A stretch of 64,000 nucleotides of DNA from Synechococcaceae cyanobacterium. GTDB taxonomy: Bacteria > Cyanobacteriota > Cyanobacteriia > PCC-6307 > Cyanobiaceae. The DNA lies in assembly GCA_947378425.1 (NCBI GenBank), contig CANCJV010000006.1:49170-113169 (forward strand), in the 5' to 3' direction. The translations under genes and the position numbers were made by a program. Positions 1 through 8,350 of the stretch are shown here, piece after piece (position 1 is the first letter of the stretch; each line of letters starts with the position of its first letter). The notes under the pieces are model-generated. The model saw nothing but the letters and a program-made list of their open reading frames with translations. It did not search any database and was not told where the DNA came from.

Positions 1-390
1 CCGCTGGCGGCCGGCGCCCTGGCGGCCCTCGGCCAGATCCAGAGCGATCCCCAGGCGGCGACGGCTCTGCTCGAGCGCGCTGAGCGCTGGCGCCAGGGAT
101 TGTCGGCAGCGGGCTGGCCCCGGCCCCCCGGGCAGGGCCCGATCCTGTCGGTGCTGATCGGGGACGACGATGACGCCCTGCGGCGCCAGCGGCAGCTGGA
201 GGCGGCGGGCTTGCTCGGCGTTGCCATCCGGCCGCCCACGGTGCCTCCCGGCACGGCCCGGCTGCGGCTGGTGTTGCGCCAGGATCTGCCCCTCGGCACC
301 TTGACCCGTCTGCTGGCGGCCCTGGGCCCGCCGCCGGCTCCAGCTTTCGCTCCCATGGACCTGCCCCCGGATCGCCATGTCAGCTGCTGA
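1..390 (+). CDS. bioF: 8-amino-7-oxononanoate synthase, C-terminal part (5' truncated by window)
   Basis: Open frame from base 1; C-terminal AONS signature LGVAIRPPTVPPGTARLRLVL; followed by bioC/bioD/bioA. Confidence 0.85.
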   Translation, partial: PLAAGALAALGQIQSDPQAATALLERAERWRQGLSAAGWPRPPGQGPILSVLIGDDDDALRRQRQLEAAGLLGVAIRPPTVPPGTARLRLVLRQDLPLGTLTRLLAALGPPPAPAFAPMDLPPDRHVSC

Positions 391-1093
391 AGCCCCGGCC
401 ATCCAGGTGATTGCCATGCATGGCTGGTGCGGCGAAGCCAGCCACTGGCAGCCGTGGTGCCGCCAGTTCACCGCCCGTCGCTGGCTCTGGCAGAGCGGCG
501 AACGGGGCTACGGCAGCGCCGCGGCGCAAATCCCCCCCTGGCATGAAGGCGGCGGGCGGCGGGTGGTGATCGGCCATTCGCTCGGGCCCCACCTGCTGCC
601 GCAGGAGCTGTTGGCCCAGGCGGAGGCGGTGGTGCTCCTCGCCGGCTTCGGCCGCTTCGTGCCGCCTGGCCCCCAGGGGGAGCGCCTCTCCCTGGCCCTG
701 GCGACGATGGCCGACCAGCTGGACGACAGCGAAGCCGCCCGGGCGATGCTGCGCCGCTTCCTGCGCAAGGCCGCCGCCCCCGATCCTCTCGAGCTGTCGC
801 CTCCGGGACCGGCGGAGGGCCCCCTGGGCCCGGAGCAACGCCAACGCCTGCGTGACGATCTGCAGCTGCTGCACGACACCGCGGGCCTGCCTCCGGGCTT
901 TCCCCTGGCCGCCCCAGTCCTGGTGGTGGAAGCCGCCGGGGATCGGATCGTGGTGCCGCAGGCTCGGGAGCTGCTGCGCCAGGAGCTGGTCGATGCGGCC
1001 TGGCTGACCATGCCAGGGGCGGGCCACAGCCTGCTGAGCGCGCCGGTGCTGCCCCTGGTGCTGGAGTGGCTGCAGCGCACCCTGGCGCCATGA
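377..1093 (+). CDS. alpha/beta hydrolase, probable pimeloyl-ACP methyl ester esterase of the BioH-replacement type (BioK/BioG-like)
   Basis: HGWCGEASHW and GHSLGPHLLP nucleophile-elbow-like motif, C-terminal GAGHSLL; sits between bioF and bioC with overlapping ends. Confidence 0.75.
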   Translation: MSAAEAPAIQVIAMHGWCGEASHWQPWCRQFTARRWLWQSGERGYGSAAAQIPPWHEGGGRRVVIGHSLGPHLLPQELLAQAEAVVLLAGFGRFVPPGPQGERLSLALATMADQLDDSEAARAMLRRFLRKAAAPDPLELSPPGPAEGPLGPEQRQRLRDDLQLLHDTAGLPPGFPLAAPVLVVEAAGDRIVVPQARELLRQELVDAAWLTMPGAGHSLLSAPVLPLVLEWLQRTLAP

Positions 1094-1893
1094 CATCCCC
1101 GTATCTCCCTGGTGAGGCGAGCTCCGCGTTCAGCCAGCAGGTGCTGAAGGGCTTCGGCCGCCAGGCCGCCAGCTATGAGCTCCAGGCCCGTCTGCAGCAG
1201 GGCGTGGCCTGGCGTCTCGGCCGGCTTTGCCGCGATCTGCGCCTGCCTGCCGGCCCGATCGCCGACCTGGGTGCCGGCAGTGGCCTGCTCAGCCGCGCCC
1301 TGCAGGCCCATCGCCCCGAACTAGGCCTGCAGCCCCCCCTCCAGCTCGACCTCTGCCCCGAGCTGCTGGCCCGCAATCCCCTCGCCGGCCCCGCTCCCTC
1401 CCCCTGGGACCTCAACCAGGGCCTGCCGCCAACTGTGACCGGGGCCGCCCTGCTGATCTCAAGCTTCGCCCTGCAGTGGCTGGACGATCCCGCCGGCCAG
1501 CTGGCCCACTGGAGCGGTCGGCTGGCGCCCGGTGGCTGGCTGGCCCTGGCGCTGCCGGTGGCCGGCAGCTTCGACACCTGGCAGGTGGCCGCCCGCGCCG
1601 CCGCCGTGCCCTGCACCGCCCTGTCCCTGCCACGGGCCGACACCTTGATCCAGGCTGCCACCAGCGCCGGCCTGGAGCTGCGCCACGGCCAGCACCTGCG
1701 CTTCAGCCGCCCCGATCAGGGTGGATTGGACACCCTGCGCCACCTGCGTCAACTGGGGGCCAGCGCCAGCCGCCAGCCCCCCCTGGCGGCTGGCCAGCTG
1801 CGCCGGCTCCTGGCCCACTGGCCCCGCGCACCGCTCCGCTGGGACGTGCTCCTGCTGCTGGGGCGCAGACCCGCAGCGGCGGGCACCCCCTGA
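1090..1893 (+). CDS. bioC: malonyl-ACP O-methyltransferase
   Basis: SAM-methyltransferase motif IADLGAGSGLLSRAL; ATGA overlap with the preceding hydrolase; biotin cluster context. Confidence 0.85.
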   Translation: MTSPYLPGEASSAFSQQVLKGFGRQAASYELQARLQQGVAWRLGRLCRDLRLPAGPIADLGAGSGLLSRALQAHRPELGLQPPLQLDLCPELLARNPLAGPAPSPWDLNQGLPPTVTGAALLISSFALQWLDDPAGQLAHWSGRLAPGGWLALALPVAGSFDTWQVAARAAAVPCTALSLPRADTLIQAATSAGLELRHGQHLRFSRPDQGGLDTLRHLRQLGASASRQPPLAAGQLRRLLAHWPRAPLRWDVLLLLGRRPAAAGTP

Positions 1894-1928
1894 ACTCGGG
1901 CCTGCCACCCTGAACCCCTTGAAACAAC

Positions 1929-2561
1929 GTGCAACGCATGCGCCTGATCGTCTGCGGCACCGACACCGACGTCGGCAAGACCGTGGTGAGCGCCCTGGTG
2001 GTGCAGGGCCTTGGGGCCCGCTACTGGAAGCCGGTGCAGTGCGGCCTCGAAGGCGATGGGGACAGGGGGCGGGTGCAACAGCTGCTGGACCTGCCGCCGG
2101 AACGGCTGCTGCCGGAGGCCTATCGACTGGAGGCGCCTGTCTCCCCCCACTGGGCGGCCGAACAGCAGAACCTGACGATTGATCCGGCTCGCCTGGCCCT
2201 GCCGATCGGTGATGGCGCCCTCGTGGTGGAGCCGGCCGGCGGACTGCTGGTGCCCTTGGGGCGGGATTTGTTACAGATTGACCTGGTGGCCGTCTGGGGC
2301 CTGCCGGTGCTGCTGGTGGCCCGCAGCGGCCTGGGCACCCTCAACCACACCCTGCTGTCGCTCGAGGCTCTGCGTCACCGCTCGATCCCGGTGCTGGGCC
2401 TGGTGCTCAACGGCCCGCCGCACCCCGACAATCCCCGCACCTTGGAAAGTCTGGGGGGCGTGCCGGTGCTGGCCGAACTGCCACACCTCGCCCCCCTCAC
2501 CGCCACCGCCCTCGAACAGCAATGGCAGGCCAGTGCGCTGCCGCATACGCTGGGCCGATGA
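1929..2561 (+). CDS. bioD: dethiobiotin synthetase
   Basis: LIVCGTDTDVGKTVVSALV P-loop, YWKPVQCG, VEPAGGLLVPL. Confidence 0.95.
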   Translation: MQRMRLIVCGTDTDVGKTVVSALVVQGLGARYWKPVQCGLEGDGDRGRVQQLLDLPPERLLPEAYRLEAPVSPHWAAEQQNLTIDPARLALPIGDGALVVEPAGGLLVPLGRDLLQIDLVAVWGLPVLLVARSGLGTLNHTLLSLEALRHRSIPVLGLVLNGPPHPDNPRTLESLGGVPVLAELPHLAPLTATALEQQWQASALPHTLGR

Positions 2562-2713
2562 GCAAACGTCAACTACTGATCAGCGGTGCCGTGGCCTTGG
2601 CCTGCGGGGCGATTCTGGTGATCTTCACCGACATCGAAGACGGCTTCGTCCGTTGGGTGAACTGCGGCCCCCTGGGGGGAGCGCAAGAGCATCGCTCCGA
2701 GATCTGTCGCTGA
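2558..2713 (+). CDS. small single-TM hypothetical protein (51 aa) overlapping bioD stop
   Basis: MSKRQLLISGAVALACGAILVIFTDIEDGFVRWVNCGPLGGAQEHRSEICR; ATGA overlap with bioD; one hydrophobic helix. Confidence 0.55.
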   Translation: MSKRQLLISGAVALACGAILVIFTDIEDGFVRWVNCGPLGGAQEHRSEICR

Positions 2714-2745
2714 TCCCCGGCTGCACCTGAGGCCTGCTTCTGCCC

Positions 2746-3147
2746 TTGTCGGCCGCCATGCCCAGGCCCTGGCTTCAGGTCTGGCGACTGGAACGCAGGG
2801 GGCAATGGCCGGTCATCGCGCCAACGTTGTGTCTGGCCATGGGCAGTGGCCAGCCGTGGCGCTATTGGTCGTGGATGCGTTCGATCTGGGAACAGGTCCA
2901 GCCCTGCCGTTCCAGGGCCACCTGGATCCGCTGCCAAGGCCCCTCGGAGGACACATCTCATGAGCCTCAGGCCCTTGCGCCCGATGATCCGGGGGCCGCG
3001 TCCTCAGGCCGCCGCAAGCGGTTCGACCTGGGGTTGAATCGGAGGTTGATGGCGTTCGACTCCACAGGCCACCCGCGATGGGGCTTCTGGCGAGCTCAGT
3101 CGGGGGACGGTTCGATGGGGAGGTCTGGGAGCAGGCCTGACCTGTAG
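2746..3147 (+). CDS. hypothetical protein
   Basis: Open frame between bioD and bioA on the same strand; Trp/Arg-rich with no recognised motif. Confidence 0.3.
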   Translation: MSAAMPRPWLQVWRLERRGQWPVIAPTLCLAMGSGQPWRYWSWMRSIWEQVQPCRSRATWIRCQGPSEDTSHEPQALAPDDPGAASSGRRKRFDLGLNRRLMAFDSTGHPRWGFWRAQSGDGSMGRSGSRPDL

Positions 3148-3194
3148 ATCTGCTTCATGCCAAGGCTGTCCTGTTCCTGCCTGCTTCCAGCCGA

Positions 3195-4472
3195 ATGACC
3201 TCCGCTCCGCACTGGCATCCCCACCTGTGGCACCCCACCACCCAGGTGGCCCGCTCCGAGCCGCCGCTGCGGGCTGTGCGGGGTGAAGGGGCCCTGCTGG
3301 AACTCGATGATGGCCGCCGCCTGATCGATGCGATCAGCAGTTGGTGGGTCACCCTGCACGGCCACGCCGAGCCCTCGATCGCCGCCGCCGTAGCCCAGCA
3401 GGCCCGCACCCTCGAGCAGGTGATCTTCGCCAACTTCCGCCATCCCACGGCCGAAGCCCTGGCGGAGCGCCTCAGCGTCCTGAGCGGCCTGGAGCGGCTG
3501 TTCTTCTCCGACAACGGCTCCACCGCCGTGGAGGTGGCGATCAAGATCGCCTGGCAGTGGTGGCACAACCAGGGGATCGTCCGGCCCCAGCTGATCGCCT
3601 TCGATGGGGCCTATCACGGCGACACCTTCGGTGCCATGGCCGTGGGCGCGCGCTCCCTGTTCTCCGCCCCGTTCGCCTCCCTGCTGTTCGATGTCGCCCG
3701 GGCTCCCTGGCCGGCCACCTGGTGGGGCGATGACGCCGTGGAGGCCCGCGAGGCGGCGGCCCTGAGCCGGCTCGAGGAGCTGCTCTGCCAGCCGACGGCG
3801 GCGGTGATTCTGGAGCCCCTGGTGCAGGGGGCCAGCGGTATGGCCATGGTGAGGCCGGTCTTTCTGCGCCAGGTGGAACAACGGGTGCGAGCCGCCGGCG
3901 CCCTGCTGATCGCCGATGAGGTGCTGACCGGCTTCGGCCGCTGCGGCGAGCTGTTCGCCTGTCAGCAGGCCGGCATCCGCCCCGACCTGATGGCCCTCTC
4001 CAAGGGGCTGACGGGGGGCTTCCTGCCGATGGGGGTGACCCTGGCCAGCGAGACCCTGTATGCCGGCTTCATCGATGAGGAGCCTGGCCATACCCTGTTC
4101 CATGGGCACAGCTTCACGGCCAATCCCCTGGGCTGCGCCGCGGCCCTGGCCAGTCTCGATCTGCTGGAGGCGCGCCCCGAACGCCATCGCGGCATCGAGG
4201 CCCGCCACCGGCCCCATCTGGAGGCCCTCGCCGGCCATCGCCTCGTCCGTCATCCCCGCCTGCTGGGCAGCATCGCCGCCTTCGATCTGGCGGTGGAGAA
4301 CCCCGGCTATCTCAACCCGGCCGGCCGGCAGCTGCAGAAGCTGGCCCTGGAGCAGGGCGTGTTCCTGCGGCCCCTGGGCAATGTGGTCTACCTCTTGCCC
4401 CCCCTCTGCATGGACGACAGCCAGCTGAGCCGGTGCTACACCGCGATCGCCGGTGCCCTGGAGCAGCTCTGA
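3195..4472 (+). CDS. bioA: adenosylmethionine-8-amino-7-oxononanoate aminotransferase
   Basis: Class III aminotransferase: HLWHPTTQ, ISSWWVTLHGHA, FFSDNGSTAVEVAIKIA, LIADEVLTGFGRCG, LSKGLTGGFLPM. Confidence 0.95.
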   Translation: MTSAPHWHPHLWHPTTQVARSEPPLRAVRGEGALLELDDGRRLIDAISSWWVTLHGHAEPSIAAAVAQQARTLEQVIFANFRHPTAEALAERLSVLSGLERLFFSDNGSTAVEVAIKIAWQWWHNQGIVRPQLIAFDGAYHGDTFGAMAVGARSLFSAPFASLLFDVARAPWPATWWGDDAVEAREAAALSRLEELLCQPTAAVILEPLVQGASGMAMVRPVFLRQVEQRVRAAGALLIADEVLTGFGRCGELFACQQAGIRPDLMALSKGLTGGFLPMGVTLASETLYAGFIDEEPGHTLFHGHSFTANPLGCAAALASLDLLEARPERHRGIEARHRPHLEALAGHRLVRHPRLLGSIAAFDLAVENPGYLNPAGRQLQKLALEQGVFLRPLGNVVYLLPPLCMDDSQLSRCYTAIAGALEQL

Positions 4473-4497
4473 AGCGTGGCGACCCCTGGGGCCGCTC

Positions 4498-4764
4498 TCA
4501 GGGCCCGACCAGGATCGCCGCCTCGACATCGGAGCGGGTCAGGCCGTAGGGGAAGTGGCGCACCCGCTCCTTGCCGTCGTGATGCCAGCTCACCTGAAGC
4601 TCCTCGCTGCCCAGCTCGATGCGGGCACTCCACTGGGGCCGATGCAGATCCCAGACCGCCGAACGGGCAGCCTGCTGACGGGCGCCGAGCTGCAGCAGCC
4701 ACGCCTCCAGGGCCGGCAGCGGATGGTGATAGAGGGGGGTGCGATCGGGCGGCAAGGTCGGCAT
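4498..4764 (-). CDS. DUF3143-like conserved cyanobacterial protein
   Basis: MPTLPPDRTPLYHHPLPALEAWLLQLGA...HHDGKERVRHFPYGLTRSDVEAAILVGP; next to the DnaJ-like gene. Confidence 0.7.
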   Translation of the reverse strand: MPTLPPDRTPLYHHPLPALEAWLLQLGARQQAARSAVWDLHRPQWSARIELGSEELQVSWHHDGKERVRHFPYGLTRSDVEAAILVGP

Positions 4765-4781
4765 CGTCTCGCCGAAAGGAT

Positions 4782-5273
4782 TCAGGGAGCTTGGCTCAGC
4801 ACCGGCACCGGCTCGCTGCTGGACACCACCGGCCCAGCTGGCGGCTCGACCCACCAACTGGGCCTGGTCATCAATTCGGCGCCGCGGGCCCAGGCCAGAC
4901 CAACCCCCAGCACCAGACTGAGCACCAGGGCCAGGCCCAGCAGCACCAGGGCGAACCACTCCCCACCGGACAGGCTGCGGCGCACCGAGGCGGGCCTGGG
5001 CTGGAAGGCAGCAGCGGCGGGACGGACGGCAGGACTGAAGATCACCGCTGGCCTGGTCGGCTGGCGCAGCTTCTCGTCGTAGGAGCGGCGGGCGACCGGA
5101 TCGCCGAGCACCCCATAGGCCTGGCGCACTTGCTGAAAAGCCGCCTCCGCCTCGCGCGCCGGCAGGGAGGTGGTGTCGGGGTGATAGCGCTTGCTGAGGG
5201 CCCGAAAGGCCTGGCGCAGCTGCTGGCTCGTGGCGTCGGGAGCAACCCCCAGCAGCTCGTAGTGGGTGGACAT
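4782..5273 (-). CDS. J-domain protein with C-terminal TM segment
   Basis: MSTHYELLGVAPDATSQQLRQAFRALSKRYHPDTT (HPD motif) followed by a hydrophobic helix. Confidence 0.88.
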   Translation of the reverse strand: MSTHYELLGVAPDATSQQLRQAFRALSKRYHPDTTSLPAREAEAAFQQVRQAYGVLGDPVARRSYDEKLRQPTRPAVIFSPAVRPAAAAFQPRPASVRRSLSGGEWFALVLLGLALVLSLVLGVGLAWARGAELMTRPSWWVEPPAGPVVSSSEPVPVLSQAP

Positions 5274-5403
5274 GGCCGTGAGATTAGGCAGGGCCACGGA
5301 ATCGGCGGCGGGACTGGGAACTGGCAGGCCGGCCCGACCGGGTCTGGGCCTGGGCCCGAGCCTGGGCATGATCCTAGGCAGACCTACCCCCCGGAAATCG
5401 CGG

Positions 5404-6204
5404 ATGGCTGCCAGCCCTGCCACGTCTGACCCTGGGGCCGCCCTCTGGCAGGCCCTGGGCTGGCAGCCCACACCTGGGCAGCTCCAGCAATTCATCGCCC
5501 TGCAGGCGGCCTTGCGCCAGTGGAACGAGCGGCTCAACCTGACCCGCCTGGTGGAGGGAGACGACTACTGGATCGCCCAGGTCTTCGACAGCCTCTGGCC
5601 CCTGGTGCCCCTGCTGCAGCCCGAAGGGACCGGCAACCAGGAACCGCTGCAGATCATCGACGTCGGCACCGGCGGGGGGTTTCCGGGGCTGGCCCTCGCC
5701 ATCGCCCTGCCATCCGCCCGGCTGACCCTGGTCGATTCGGTCAGCCGCAAGGTGGACGCCGTGGCGGCGATGGTGGCGGAACTGGGCCTGCAGGACAGGG
5801 TGAGCCTGCGCTGTGACCGGATCGAGCGCTGCGGCCAGGCGGCCAACTGCCGCGGCCGCTTCAACTGGGCCCTGGCCCGGGCCGTGGCCAGTGCGCCGGT
5901 GGTGGCTGAATACCTGGTGCCGCTGCTGCAGCCCCAGGGTCGGGCCCTGCTCTATCGCGGTCAGTGGAGCCTCGGGGATCAGGCCGATCTGGAGCGGGCC
6001 CTGGCCCCCCTGCGGGCCGCGATCGAGCGCACCATGCCCATAGAGCTGCCGGGGGGTCGCGGCATCCGCCACGCGCTGGTGCTGCAGCCCCTGGGCCCCT
6101 GCCCGAAGTCCTACCCCCGGGCGGTGGGGGTGCCCGCCAAGCACCCCCTGGGGGCCAGGAGGGCTGCTGAGCGTCTTGATGACAACAGCCAGACACGCCT
6201 CTGA
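5404..6204 (+). CDS. rsmG: 16S rRNA (guanine527-N7)-methyltransferase
   Basis: NLTRLVEGDDYWIAQVFDSL, IIDVGTGGGFPGLALAIALPSARLTLVDSVSRKVD, KHPLG near the C-terminus. Confidence 0.92.
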   Translation: MAASPATSDPGAALWQALGWQPTPGQLQQFIALQAALRQWNERLNLTRLVEGDDYWIAQVFDSLWPLVPLLQPEGTGNQEPLQIIDVGTGGGFPGLALAIALPSARLTLVDSVSRKVDAVAAMVAELGLQDRVSLRCDRIERCGQAANCRGRFNWALARAVASAPVVAEYLVPLLQPQGRALLYRGQWSLGDQADLERALAPLRAAIERTMPIELPGGRGIRHALVLQPLGPCPKSYPRAVGVPAKHPLGARRAAERLDDNSQTRL

Positions 6205-6479
6205 AACGGACACCGGTCTCAGGGCGTCCGCACGGCGGAAAGGATCGCGGTGGAAACTGGGGCAAGCATTCCGGATCGGCAGGCCTGAGAGCCTGGGAAC
6301 GAACGCACGGCCCGAGGCCATCGGGCCGGCTGCTCACAGGCGCTCCGGGAGGGCGAGCAGGACCAGGGCAAGAGCCTGCCCGTGAAAGCGCGGACGAGCC
6401 CAAAGCCCCCTCGGACCGCCCCAGACCCAGGCACAAGCCTGATCGACGGGAAGCAGCTACTGGAAACAGGCCCCGACTC

Positions 6480-6543
6480 CATAACCAAAGCTTAGGGAAA
6501 CAATTGAGATTAACCGCTAAAGTGAGAAATTAATGTAGTTTGC
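6480..6543 (+). promoter_or_regulatory. AT-rich putative promoter/leader of the MFS gene
   Basis: Abrupt AT-rich stretch (aaacaattgagattaaccgctaaagtgagaaattaatgtag) directly before the ATG in a GC-rich background; no unambiguous -10/-35 pair assigned. Confidence 0.35.
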
Positions 6544-7968
6544 ATGAAACGCAAGACCGTACAGGGTTACATTGAGGAAGTTCCGGCATGGGATACGGGA
6601 ATACCTCTCAGTGGTCCCATCCTCTCCAGAACTCAGTGGGTCGTGTGGAGTCTGGCCACGGCCGGCAAGTTTTTCGAGGGATTGATCGTGTTCATGAGCG
6701 GCATCTCCCTGCCGCTGGTGGCTCACCAGTTCGGAATGAACAGCACCGACAAGGGTCTGGTGACCGCTGCCACCCTGTTCGGCATCCTGATCGGAGCGAT
6801 GTTCCTGGGCGGTCTGGCGGATCACTTGGGCCGCAAACCCGTGTTCATCGGAGAGATGGCGATTCTGGCCGCCGCCCTCGTCGCTGCCGCCTTCAGCATC
6901 AACACAGCGATGCTGGTGGCCTCCCTGTTTGTGATCGGCGTGGCACTGGGCGCTGACTACCCCACGGCCCATCTGGTGATCTCCGAGAGCATCCCCGCCA
7001 ACATCCGCGGCCGGCTGGTACTGGGAGCCTTCAGCTTCCAAGCCCTGGGTGCAGTAGCGGCCACGGCCATCTCCGCCCTGTTCCTCACGCTGGAAACCAG
7101 CCTGGACGTCTGGCGTCAGCTGTATCTGCTGCCTGTGATTCCCGTTCTGTTCGTGACCTGGGGGCGCCTTTTTCTACCGGAAAGTAGCCATTGGCTGGTC
7201 AGCAAGGGGAAGTTCTCACATGCTGAAAAACAACTGCGCAAGCTTTTGGATCGCCGCGATATCGAGCTCAAGGACCTTGAAATCGCTGAGGAGGGGCGGC
7301 TGAAGCCCAGCGCCGATTGGCGGCAGCTATTCAGTGGCAAGTATCAGCGGGCCACGATTCTGGCCAGTGTGCCCTGGTTCCTGCAGGATCTCTCCACCTA
7401 CGGCATCGGCATCTTTACCCCTGTGATCATCGCGGCCGCCTTTGGTGCCGATGGTGATGAACACAATGTGGCCTCCCTGATGCAGAACGCCCTGCGGGGT
7501 GCCCAGGGAACGGCTCTTGTCGATGTGGGCTTTCTGATCGGCATTGCGATGGCCATCGTTCTCGCCGATCGCTGGGGGAGGATTCCGCTCCAGATCACTG
7601 GCTTCATCGGCTGTGCCGTGGGTCTCTTGATCGCCGCGGCCGGCAGTGCCGGATCGAGCACCAACCTGCCGGTGATCGTGACGGGTTTTTTCCTGTTCCA
7701 GTTCATGACCAACCTCGGTCCCAATTCGCAGACCTATCTGCTGGCGGGCGAGGTGTTCCCGTTGCGCCTGCGGGGCCTGGGTGCCGGATTTGCAGCCGCC
7801 TCCGGCAAGGTGGGTGCCGTGATTACCGCCTTTTTCTTCCCGAGCCTGTTGCGTTCTTTGGGCAGCGATCGCCTGCTGCCGCTGCTGGCGCTGACCTCGC
7901 TGGTGGGAGCGCTGATCACTTGGTTCTACCGCATCGAAACACGCGGTATGGACATGGAGAAGCACTGA
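6544..7968 (+). CDS. MFS transporter (sugar/phosphate porter-like, 12 TM)
   Basis: GGLADHLGRKPVFIGEM, ADYPTAHLVISESIPANIRGRLVLGAFSFQALG, PESSHWLVSKGK, TYLLAGEVFPLRLRGLGAG. Confidence 0.88.
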   Translation: MKRKTVQGYIEEVPAWDTGIPLSGPILSRTQWVVWSLATAGKFFEGLIVFMSGISLPLVAHQFGMNSTDKGLVTAATLFGILIGAMFLGGLADHLGRKPVFIGEMAILAAALVAAAFSINTAMLVASLFVIGVALGADYPTAHLVISESIPANIRGRLVLGAFSFQALGAVAATAISALFLTLETSLDVWRQLYLLPVIPVLFVTWGRLFLPESSHWLVSKGKFSHAEKQLRKLLDRRDIELKDLEIAEEGRLKPSADWRQLFSGKYQRATILASVPWFLQDLSTYGIGIFTPVIIAAAFGADGDEHNVASLMQNALRGAQGTALVDVGFLIGIAMAIVLADRWGRIPLQITGFIGCAVGLLIAAAGSAGSSTNLPVIVTGFFLFQFMTNLGPNSQTYLLAGEVFPLRLRGLGAGFAAASGKVGAVITAFFFPSLLRSLGSDRLLPLLALTSLVGALITWFYRIETRGMDMEKH

Positions 7969-8350
7969 TCAGACGCATGGATATGACTGGAACTCTCGGT
8001 CAAATCCAGGGCCTGGAGCACGGTTGGACTACTCAGCTGCTGAGATGGTGAAAGGCATGATGCGGCTCTTTTCCGTGTCAAGCCATACGGCCAAACGTAT
8101 CAAGCAAGACGTGCGTAAAGCCCGCTTCCCCTGACGTGCCCTTATGGTGCAAGTTGGTGCAGATATGGCTTCCTTGAGATGAATCAGTCAGCAAAATACA
8201 AGAAGCGCTTCCTTCATTTGGAGGGTTTGCATTCGGCCCTGGGCAGATAAATATGAATTCGTGTAAGCGGCAATCTGACTTCAGGTCTCTGCTCTGAATC
8301 CCATCCCCATACAGCCTGACTGAAACGCGATTACCCATTCCATTTCATCG

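Noticed and set aside
3096-4529. 477-aa minus-strand ORF
   Set aside because: Antisense shadow of bioA; Gln/Gly-rich and without recognisable motifs.
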